From: Bacillota bacterium
Lineage (GTDB): Bacteria > Bacillota_A > Clostridia > Peptostreptococcales > Anaerovoracaceae
Direction: 5' to 3'
Assembly (NCBI GenBank): GCA_017437925.1
Contig: JAFRWQ010000265.1
Span: 1-12,421 of the forward strand
DNA length: 12,421 nucleotides
The notes under the pieces are model-generated. The model saw only the letters and a list, made by a program, of their open reading frames with translations. It ran no database searches and was not told the origin of the DNA. The position numbers and the translations under genes were made by a program. Below are positions 1 to 5,559 of the stretch, piece after piece (position 1 is the first letter of the stretch; every line of letters starts with the position of its first letter).

Positions 1-820
1 CCATCTCGTCGGGGATGATGTTGACGGCGCAGTTTACGCCCTTCATGATCGGGTGGAAGCGGATGAAATCCTTCTCCTGCAGGGTCTCTCTCAGGTCGTT
101 GCAGGCCTGAAGTCCCAGCATTGCCGCGTACTGGGCGTTGATGCCCAGATGGGGGGCTCCGCCGGCGTGGCTGGACTTGCCCTTGAAGGATATGACCTTG
201 GACATGCAGCCGTTGTTGCCGTAGCCGCAGACCAGGTCTATGCCTTCGGGGACCGCTATTGTGTGGACCATGATGGAGAGGTCGACTCCGTCGAAGTAGC
301 CTCTGTGCATGAACTCCACCTTGCCGCCCATGTAGCTGATGACGCCTTTTTTGCGCAGCTCTTCTCTGTAGGCCAGCTGTATCATCTCTTCGGCGGGTAC
401 CAGCATCAGGCGTATCTTTCCGGAAAGGCCGTCCAGGGCGCCGGGCTCCCTGAGGGCGGCTGCGACTCCCAGTATGCCTGCCGCCTGGGCGTGGTGGCCG
501 CAGCAGTGGGTCATGCCGTTGACAGACTCGGGATGGTTGGCTATGTCGAGAGCGTCCAGCTCTCCCATGATGGCCAGGGTGGGGCCGGGCTTTCCGGTAT
601 CGATGTCGGTATAGAAGCCGGGGATCTTTCCGAATTTGGGATCCTGATCGGCCCTTACCAGCTTATATCCCATGGCCTCGAACTTCTCGATCAGGTAGGC
701 GTTGGCTTCCCACTCGGTGTAGCCCACCTGGGGATGCTTCCAGATCCAGCGTTCGGCGTCGAGTATCTCCTGCTTATGGGCATCGACGTTTTTGACTATG
801 AGTTCCTGCTTTGCGTTCAT
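1..820 (-). CDS. M20D-family amidohydrolase, AbgB-like (copy 1, C-terminus beyond window)
   Basis: Partial gene: the ATG is at 820 and the frame is open to the left edge, giving 273 N-terminal residues. It belongs to the metal-dependent M20 amidohydrolases, in the subgroup with p-aminobenzoyl-glutamate hydrolase subunit AbgB. Visible motifs are GELDAL (residues 86-91), the metal-site THCCGHH (104-110), VPAEE with the catalytic Glu pair (141-145), MVHT (184-187) and SSHAGGAPH (216-224). Such enzymes normally cleave an acyl or aminoacyl amide in the cytoplasm; no signal peptide is seen. The start is backed by AAGGAG at 828-833, 7 nt upstream. It follows its paralog by 63 bp and is about 80% identical to it. 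The metal-site motif reads CGHH here and CGHN in the paralog. The exact substrate cannot be read from sequence; other amidohydrolase activities such as N-acyl amino acid or aminobenzoyl conjugate cleavage are possible. Confidence 0.9.
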   Translation of the reverse strand, partial: MNAKQELIVKNVDAHKQEILDAERWIWKHPQVGYTEWEANAYLIEKFEAMGYKLVRADQDPKFGKIPGFYTDIDTGKPGPTLAIMGELDALDIANHPESVNGMTHCCGHHAQAAGILGVAAALREPGALDGLSGKIRLMLVPAEEMIQLAYREELRKKGVISYMGGKVEFMHRGYFDGVDLSIMVHTIAVPEGIDLVCGYGNNGCMSKVISFKGKSSHAGGAPHLGINAQYAAMLGLQACNDLRETLQEKDFIRFHPIMKGVNCAVNIIPDEM

Positions 821-883
821 ATAGACTCTCCTTGTTCAAAAATTAATGATTATACCGGCGGGGAAGGGGGCTTCCCCGAATAA
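821..883 (-). promoter_or_regulatory. Spacer between the two M20 genes: perfect hairpin plus possible -10 box
   Basis: On the minus strand the copy-2 stop is followed by a perfect 8-bp inverted repeat, CGGGGAAG / CTTCCCCG, with a CCCC loop (859-878). Next comes a consensus TATAAT (849-854) about 28 nt before the copy-1 ATG. There is no recognisable -35 at 17 bp (the sequence there is GGGGAA). The hairpin has no immediate U-run, so it is not a standard intrinsic terminator. It could partly attenuate readthrough or protect an mRNA 3' end, and the TATAAT could give copy 1 its own start site. Both roles are inference. Confidence 0.4.
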
Positions 884-2263
884 CTAACTGTTTTGATACT
901 CGATCTTCGCGCTGCCCTTTTCGTTGTAGACAACGGCGTCTTTATCCAGCATCAGCTGGTTTACCGCCTCGAAATAGGCCTTTATGGAGGGGAACTGGGG
1001 CTTGTGCTCCGCGACTATCTTCCTGGCCATGGCACAGCCGCCTGACATGAGCTTTTCAGTGATCAGCAGCTGGACCTTCACCGCGTTCATAACGGCCCTT
1101 TCGGGCTCGGTGATGTACCAGCCGGTGCCGTGGATGGCGCCTTCCGCTCCCGCGCAGTAGAACTGCATGCCGGGCATGACGGCGCAGACGTCGCCGAAAT
1201 CGGAGGAGGCGGGGTGGAGGGCGTCGGGGAAGCTTACCCTGTCTTTTCCGACCAGCTCGCAGCAGGCCTCTTCGCAGAGGGCGGAGAACTGCATGTCGTG
1301 GACCTCCGGGGCGTAGCCGGGCCTGTCGCTTAAGTGCACCCTTGCTCCCATGGCCAGAGCCGCTCCCGCCAGGGCGCGGTTGAACTTTTTGTTTTCCCTC
1401 ACCATGGCTTCAAGGCTGCTGCCTCTCACGTAGCTTTCGATGACCATCTCGTCGGGTATGATGTTGACCGCGCAGTTGACCCCTTTGAGTATGGGGTGGA
1501 AGCGGGTGAAGTCCTTTTCCAGGAAGGTCTCCCTCAGGTCGTTGCAGGCCTGAAGTCCCAGCATGGCGGCGTACTGGGCGTTGATCCCCAGATGGGGGGC
1601 GCCTCCGGCGTGGCTGGACTTTCCCTCGTATGTTATGACCTTGGACATGCAGCCGTTGTGGCCAGAAAAGCCGAGAAAATCAAGGTCTTTGCCCAGGGAC
1701 TCGGTGTGGACCATCAGGGCCAGGTCTATGCCGTCGAAGTAGCCTCTGTGCATGAATTCGGGCTTTCCTCCGAAGTAGCTGATGACGCCCTTTTCGCGAA
1801 GGCCCTCTCTGAAGGCCAGCTGTATCATCTCTTCTGCGGGGACCAGCATTAGCCTGATCTTTCCCGAAAGGCCGTCGAGGGCGCCGGGCTCCTTAAAGGC
1901 CAGGGCCAGGCCCAGCATTCCGGCAGCCTGGCAGTTGTGGCCGCAGCAGTGGGTCATGCCGTTGACCGACTCGGGGTGGCCGGCTATGTCGAGGGCGTCC
2001 AGCTCCCCCATGATGCAGAGGAAGGGACCGGGTCTTCCGGTGTCTATGTCGGTGTAAAAGCCGGGGATCTTTCCGAAGTTCGGATCCCGGTCGGCCCTTA
2101 CCAGCTCATAGCCCAGGGCTTCTAACTTTTCGATCAGGTAGGCGTTGGCCTCCCACTCGGTGTAGCCCACCTGGGGATGCCGCCAGAGCCAGCGCTCGGC
2201 GTCCAGTATCTCCTGCCTGTGGATATCGGCATTTTTGATGATGAGTTTCTGTCTTTCGTTCAT
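884..2263 (-). CDS. M20D-family amidohydrolase, AbgB-like (copy 2, complete)
   Basis: Complete 459-residue M20 amidohydrolase, close to the length of AbgB-type hydrolases. Motifs in order: GELDAL (86-91), THCCGHN (104-110; the CGHN form is typical of AbgB/PM20D2 rather than the CGHD of classical M20D enzymes), VPAEE (141-145, catalytic Glu pair), MVHT with H186, SSHAGGAPH (216-224, start of the dimerisation/lid domain), SSDFGDV (353-359) and a C-terminal His in IHGTG (H378). All metal-site positions seem present, so it should be active. There is no signal peptide, so it is cytosolic. The family cleaves amide bonds of small conjugates, for example p-aminobenzoyl-glutamate; the substrate here is unknown. 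It is the first gene after a promoter and long leader, and the paralog follows. The ribosome site is weak (CCCCGAGATCC before the ATG), which may fit control by leader folding. Confidence 0.93.
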   Translation of the reverse strand: MNERQKLIIKNADIHRQEILDAERWLWRHPQVGYTEWEANAYLIEKLEALGYELVRADRDPNFGKIPGFYTDIDTGRPGPFLCIMGELDALDIAGHPESVNGMTHCCGHNCQAAGMLGLALAFKEPGALDGLSGKIRLMLVPAEEMIQLAFREGLREKGVISYFGGKPEFMHRGYFDGIDLALMVHTESLGKDLDFLGFSGHNGCMSKVITYEGKSSHAGGAPHLGINAQYAAMLGLQACNDLRETFLEKDFTRFHPILKGVNCAVNIIPDEMVIESYVRGSSLEAMVRENKKFNRALAGAALAMGARVHLSDRPGYAPEVHDMQFSALCEEACCELVGKDRVSFPDALHPASSDFGDVCAVMPGMQFYCAGAEGAIHGTGWYITEPERAVMNAVKVQLLITEKLMSGGCAMARKIVAEHKPQFPSIKAYFEAVNQLMLDKDAVVYNEKGSAKIEYQNS

Positions 2264-2498
2264 TTTCGGATCTCGGGGTCATGAAACGCGGAAAGCCCTC
2301 CCCGGCGATGCCGAAGAGAGCTTCATGTCATTGGCGTATAAAGGCTGGGGCGGAGAGGGCATGGAAACAGGACGGAGCGGCAGAGCCTGCCGCCTTATCC
2401 CTTGATGAAACTTCGCTTCTGTGGGGATGTATCATATGCCGTCCTTTCCTCCGCTCCGAAGAGGCGGAAAGGCCCCGGGATAAGTCCCAAAAGCCGCC
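2264..2498 (-). promoter_or_regulatory. Long structured 5' leader of the M20 genes, candidate cis-regulatory RNA
   Basis: About 230 nt separate the predicted transcription start from the copy-2 ATG, and no convincing gene lies there. The stretch holds several GC-rich pairings (plus-strand coordinates): 2461-2467 with 2494-2500 (GAGGCGG/CCGCCTC); 2369-2375 with 2439-2445 (AGGACGG/CCGTCCT); a tight hairpin 2377-2383 with 2387-2393 (GCGGCAG/CTGCCGC); 2397-2401 with 2424-2428; and 2352-2360 with 2295-2303 (9 pairs, one G-U). An alternative 8-bp pairing, 2373-2380 with 2451-2458 (CGGAGCGG/CCGCTCCG), excludes both the AGGACGG stem and the tight hairpin, a switch-like arrangement. No U-run follows a stem, so control would more likely act on translation or stability. 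I could not match it to a known riboswitch class. Confidence 0.45.
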
Positions 2499-2533
2499 TC
2501 TATAAAAATAGCATATAATGTAATCAAAGTCAA
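2499..2533 (-). promoter_or_regulatory. Sigma-70-type promoter(s) for the M20 genes
   Basis: Directly after the aroK stop, the minus strand carries two overlapping promoter-like pairs, each with a 17-bp spacer. One is TTGATT (2522-2527) with TATAGA (2499-2504). The other is TTGACT (2528-2533) with TATTTT (2505-2510). The region is AT-rich in an otherwise GC-rich context. Transcription would begin near 2492-2498 and read the structured leader and both M20 genes. Readthrough from the aro genes is also possible, since I see no terminator after aroK. Confidence 0.6.
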
Positions 2534-3099
2534 TGAGAGCGGGGGACGGGCGAGGGCTTTGTTAACTCTTTAAAGGCGCTTACCAGGGCTTCTGCGGCCT
2601 CTTTCGGATCGCCCTCGTTGACGATACTTGCGTCCGCCCAGAAGCCGTAGAGGGGAAGGCGCTTTTCCAGAAGCTTTTCAAGGGCTTTCGGACCTTTTGA
2701 GAGGGGACGGCCTTCGGTCTCGAGCAGGGAAAGGGGCCTTTTTATCCAGATGAAGAGACTGCTTTCTCTTAAGGCTTCCATGTTTTCGGGCCTTAATACC
2801 GCGCCTCCTCCGGTGGCTATGACATGGCCCCTGAGATGGGCGTTCTCGAGGATGGCGGAGCTTTCAAGGTCTCTGAAGCGCTCTTCTCCTTCGCCCGTTA
2901 TGATCTCCTCTATGGGCCCGAAGCGTTCCGCCACGGCTGAATCAAGGCTTAAGAAGGGCCTTCCCAGCTCTTCGGCAGCCAGCTTTCCCAGGGTGGTCTT
3001 GCCGCAGCCGGGCATGCCTATCAGGACCAGGTTGATCTCTTCGGAAGGAAGCTCAGGTATGCCGGTATTGAGTTTTTCGGTCTTTCTTTCGGTCTGCAT
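2530..3099 (-). CDS. aroK: Shikimate kinase
   Basis: Catalyses ATP-dependent 3-phosphorylation of shikimate, fifth step of the shikimate pathway, in the cytosol. The 189-residue length fits the family after allowing for a 20-residue N-terminal extension. Walker A is GMPGCGKTT (28-36). The shikimate-binding Asp (D53 in SLDS) and Arg (R76 in GEERFRDLE), the GGG Walker-B-like triplet (97-99), the lid Arg in RPLSKG (R131) and the C-terminal R147 of KRLPLY are all present. One oddity: the usual first Asp of the DxD pair, which helps hold Mg2+, is Ser51 here. The ATG shares its A with the aroC stop (TGATG at 3097-3101), so translation is probably coupled to aroC; there is only a weak GGA upstream. 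It is the last gene of aroA-aroC-aroK. Confidence 0.95.
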   Translation of the reverse strand: MQTERKTEKLNTGIPELPSEEINLVLIGMPGCGKTTLGKLAAEELGRPFLSLDSAVAERFGPIEEIITGEGEERFRDLESSAILENAHLRGHVIATGGGAVLRPENMEALRESSLFIWIKRPLSLLETEGRPLSKGPKALEKLLEKRLPLYGFWADASIVNEGDPKEAAEALVSAFKELTKPSPVPRSH

Positions 3100-4172
3100 C
3101 AGTTCCGGAGCATAATATCCATGAGGGCCAGGGCGGTGACGGCTTCCGTGACGGGCACCGCTCTTGGGACCACGCAGGGATCGTGGCGTCCCTTGAGGCT
3201 TATTTCTGTCTCTTTCATTTCTTTGAGGTCAACGGTACGCTGGGACAGGGCGATGGAGGGCGTCGGCTTAAATCCCAGGGTGAAATACAGGGGCAGGCCG
3301 CTGCTTATGCCGCCCAGTATCCCCCCGCTGTTGTTGCTCAAAGCTCCGATACCCGAGGGCAGGGAGCTGTCAAGGCAGTACTGATCGTTGTTCTCGCTGC
3401 CAAGCGTTTTTATTTCTCCGAAGCTCAGGGATTTCACCGCGGGTATGCCGAACAGGGCTTTTGCGAGTATGCCCTCAATGCCTTCAAAATACGGGCCTCC
3501 CAGCCCCGCGGGAAGGCCGGTGACGACGCAGCGTATATCTCCTCCGATGCTGTCGCCTTTTTGTCGGACTTCTTCGACGGCCTTCCTCATCTCTTCGCCT
3601 CTTGCGGGGTCGATGACGGGGAAGCTCCCTTCGGGATACAGGGGAAGGGAAGGGTGAAGAAAATCGGGAACCGCGTCGCATACGTCTCCTATGCGGGCTA
3701 TGTGGGAGGAGATCTTTATCCCTCTTCCGGCCAGCCACTGAAGGCTGAGGGCGCCGGCAAAGCATAAGGGGGCTGTGAGCCTTGCGGAGAAGCTTCCGCC
3801 CCCCGGATAGTCCCATAGATCTCCGTATTTGAGGACAGCGGCCAGATCCGCGTGGCCGGGACGGGGAGTGACGCGAAGGTCGGGGTAGTCTTTGGACCTA
3901 GCGTCGCTGTTCTTTATTTCGGCGCGTATGGGGGTCCCGTCGGTCTTTCCTTCGGAGCTTATGCCCGACAGGATCTCGGGGATGTCGGCCTCTTTTCTTT
4001 GGCTGCTTATGCTGTCCCTTCCGGGCGAACGGCGCTCCATGAAAGCGTTTACGGCCTTCATGTCCACGGCCATCCCTTCGGGGAAACCCTCTATGACACA
4101 GCCCACGGACGGCCCGTGGGACGTGCCGAAGAGGCTCACTTTAAGCTTTTCTCCGGTGCTGCTAACTGACAT
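3099..4172 (-). CDS. aroC: Chorismate synthase
   Basis: Converts 5-enolpyruvylshikimate-3-phosphate to chorismate by anti-1,4 elimination of phosphate, using reduced FMN; last step of the common aromatic pathway. At 357 residues it is the normal length. Signature regions are the N-terminal FGTSHG (15-20, with the conserved His19), RRSPGRDS (47-54), RPGHAD (104-109, with the second conserved His107), DYPGGGSFSARLT (121-133) and the C-terminal GRHDPCVVPRAVPVTEA block that closes the flavin site. The start is supported by GGGAGG (4181-4186), 8 nt before the ATG. It overlaps the aroA end by 11 bp and shares one base with the aroK start, so the three genes form a tight operon. Nothing unusual is seen in the active-site motifs. 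Confidence 0.97.
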   Translation of the reverse strand: MSVSSTGEKLKVSLFGTSHGPSVGCVIEGFPEGMAVDMKAVNAFMERRSPGRDSISSQRKEADIPEILSGISSEGKTDGTPIRAEIKNSDARSKDYPDLRVTPRPGHADLAAVLKYGDLWDYPGGGSFSARLTAPLCFAGALSLQWLAGRGIKISSHIARIGDVCDAVPDFLHPSLPLYPEGSFPVIDPARGEEMRKAVEEVRQKGDSIGGDIRCVVTGLPAGLGGPYFEGIEGILAKALFGIPAVKSLSFGEIKTLGSENNDQYCLDSSLPSGIGALSNNSGGILGGISSGLPLYFTLGFKPTPSIALSQRTVDLKEMKETEISLKGRHDPCVVPRAVPVTEAVTALALMDIMLRN

Positions 4173-5370
4173 CGCATCTGCCTCCCAGAGCTTTAAAGTC
4201 GTTCCAAAAATCCGGGTATGACTTGTCCGCGGCTTCTGCGCAGCTTATGCTTACGGGGCCTTCGCAGGCGAGGGCCAGGACTGCTGCGCTCATGACCACC
4301 CGGTGGTCGTTTCTGCCGTCGGCTTTCCCGCCCTTAAGGCGGCGACCTTTAATGATGAGGCCGTCCTCCGTATCTTCGGCCCTGCCTCCAAGACCGTTGA
4401 TCAGGTCTTTCATGGCTGAGAGCCTGTCGGACTCTTTATAGCGCAGCCTGCCGGCTCCGGTGATCGCAGTGGTCATGCCGGGGGATGCGGCGGCGGCCGC
4501 GGCAAGGACGGGCATAAGGTCGGGACAGGAACTCACGTCGGCAGTCCCCCCTATCCTTGAAAACAGATCTTCCGCGGCCCTGTCGGCCTGCTTTGACCCG
4601 GGGTCGAGGCCCTTAAGCTCGACGGAACTTCCCAGGACATTGGCGGCGAGCCAGAAGGCGGCCGCGCTCCAGTCCCTTTCGGCGGTGACTCTTTCGGGAC
4701 TTTTGTATTTCTGCCCTCCGGGCACCAGCCAGCCGTTATTGAGAGTTTTTATTTCGATCCCGAAGTCCTTAAGAACGCCGAGGGTCATGTCGATGTAAGG
4801 GCCGGAGACCGGTCTTTCCGTAAAGCGCAGGACGCTCTCCCCGTCCAAAAGGGGCAGGGCGAAGAGGAGGCCCGAAAAGTACTGGCTGCTGATGCCGCCG
4901 GGCATGGCGTATTCCCCCGGCTTAAGGCCGCCCCTTACCCTGAAGGGAAGAGAGCCGTCTATGACGGCCCCGCCGCGCCTCAAAGCTTCGATCAGGGGAG
5001 CGTGGGGGCGGGCCGCGAGGCCTTGGGAGCCTGATATTTCAATGCCTTCGGGCTTCGCAAGCGCCGAGCATACCGGGAGCAGGAACCTTAAAGTCGAGGC
5101 GCTTTCCCCGCAGTCAATGGCAGCGCCGTCCAAAGCGCGTTTTATGCCGAAGACCCTGATCCCGCTCTCCTCAGGGATACTTTCGCAGCCCAGAGCCTTA
5201 AGGCAGGAAAGAGCCGCGCTCACGTCCCCGCAGTCCGAAAAGCCTTCGATCAGGGTATTTTCATCTTCCGGGCAGAGGGCCGAAGCTATGAGAAGCCTTA
5301 TTATATGCGATTTTGACGGGGGAAGGGCGGGAGTCCCCGCCAGCCGCCCAGGAAAAACTGTAACTTCCAT
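4162..5370 (-). CDS. aroA: 3-phosphoshikimate 1-carboxyvinyltransferase (EPSP synthase)
   Basis: Transfers the enolpyruvyl group of PEP to shikimate-3-phosphate, sixth step of the shikimate pathway, and is the glyphosate target in sensitive enzymes. Motifs with residues counted from the 5370 start: PPSKSH (17-22, K20), CGESASTLRF (87-96, R95, replacing the classical GNAGTA loop as in many Firmicutes), SSQYFSG, YKESDRL (311-317) and DHRVVM (355-360). The protein is 402 residues, slightly shorter than the E. coli enzyme. The frame extends to a TTG at 5412, adding 14 residues. I prefer the ATG at 5370 because the product then begins MEVTVFPG, as family members do. That ATG has no ribosome-binding site, and a TATAAT lies just upstream (see promoter entry). 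It overlaps aroC by 11 bp. Confidence 0.95.
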   Translation of the reverse strand: MEVTVFPGRLAGTPALPPSKSHIIRLLIASALCPEDENTLIEGFSDCGDVSAALSCLKALGCESIPEESGIRVFGIKRALDGAAIDCGESASTLRFLLPVCSALAKPEGIEISGSQGLAARPHAPLIEALRRGGAVIDGSLPFRVRGGLKPGEYAMPGGISSQYFSGLLFALPLLDGESVLRFTERPVSGPYIDMTLGVLKDFGIEIKTLNNGWLVPGGQKYKSPERVTAERDWSAAAFWLAANVLGSSVELKGLDPGSKQADRAAEDLFSRIGGTADVSSCPDLMPVLAAAAAASPGMTTAITGAGRLRYKESDRLSAMKDLINGLGGRAEDTEDGLIIKGRRLKGGKADGRNDHRVVMSAAVLALACEGPVSISCAEAADKSYPDFWNDFKALGGRCDVS

Positions 5371-5377
5371 AGACCAT

Positions 5378-5406
5378 ATTATAGCTGTCCCGGCGGGATA
5401 AATCCA
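5378..5406 (-). promoter_or_regulatory. Candidate aroA promoter, possibly giving a leaderless mRNA
   Basis: A consensus TATAAT (5378-5383) lies on the minus strand with a weak -35-like TGGATT (5401-5406) at a 17-bp spacing. Its -10 box ends only 7 nt before the preferred aroA ATG at 5370, so initiation at the usual distance would start the RNA at or next to the start codon. No Shine-Dalgarno sequence occurs between them, which agrees with a leaderless transcript. The -35 is poor, so the call rests mainly on the -10 box. Confidence 0.5.
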
Positions 5407-5449
5407 CCGCAAAAGGGAGAAGCCCGCGCCGCCTCCCGCTTATTTGAGA

Positions 5450-5478
5450 TAGATAATGGCGTTCCTCTGTGTTATACT
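5450..5478 (+). promoter_or_regulatory. Promoter for the rightward aldolase/surface-glycan operon
   Basis: TAGATA (5450-5455, 4 of 6 matching TTGACA) is followed after 17 bp by TATACT (5473-5478). That box is preceded by TGT, forming an extended -10 (TGnTATACT). Predicted initiation near 5485 leaves a leader of about 75 nt before the ATG at 5560. It is divergent from the aroA promoter, whose -35 is about 45 bp away, so shared regulation is possible. Confidence 0.6.
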
Positions 5479-5497
5479 GTCTTGAACAGGCATATCG

Positions 5498-5537
5498 GCG
5501 TCCGTTATGCTCCGGCGGCCTGACCGGACTCGGACGC
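5498..5537 (+). promoter_or_regulatory. Hairpin in the operon leader
   Basis: The outer arms GCGTCCG (5498-5504) and CGGACGC (5531-5537) pair perfectly over 7 bp. An inner TCCGG/CCGGA pair stacks within them around an 8-nt loop. The hairpin lies wholly between the predicted transcription start and the AAAGGA ribosome site (5547-5552) of the aldolase gene. It has no following U-run, so it is not a terminator. It could stabilise the mRNA or mark a protein-binding site; the function is not known. Confidence 0.45.
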
Positions 5538-5559
5538 GGTCCAAAGAAAGGATGAAATC

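Larger units (their letters stand above)
1..2263 (-). repeat. Tandem gene duplication of the M20 amidohydrolase
   Basis: Two direct copies lie at 1-820 (truncated by the window) and 884-2263. Every aligned landmark I checked keeps one offset of 1443 bp, from the start codons (820 and 2263) to the shared stretch at position 2 and 1445, so there is no net indel over 273 codons. I count about 53 differing residues of 273 (about 80% identity). Many of the differences are conservative, apart from residues 188-202. The duplication is not recent, and both copies kept the active-site motifs. Confidence 0.9.

Noticed and set aside
859..878. Intrinsic terminator between the M20 genes
   Set aside because: The stem is perfect but no U-run follows it directly on either strand, so it is listed only as a hairpin.
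53..883. Long plus-strand open frames of 276 and 172 codons (53-883, 1334-1852), similar to each other
   Set aside because: They are antisense to the two M20 paralogs and resemble each other only because those genes are duplicates. Their proteins are low-complexity and match no family.
2281..2505. Possible 74-residue plus-strand gene in the aroK/M20 intergenic region
   Set aside because: No ribosome site, no recognisable motif, and it overlaps the structured leader and minus-strand promoter.
2514..2519. Plus-strand TATAAT
   Set aside because: No -35 at a suitable distance, and it would transcribe antisense into aroK. The AT-rich sequence is better explained by the minus-strand promoter pairs.
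5371..5412. Upstream TTG start for aroA adding 14 residues
   Set aside because: No ribosome site there, the extra residues do not fit the family start, and the -10 box lies inside this segment.
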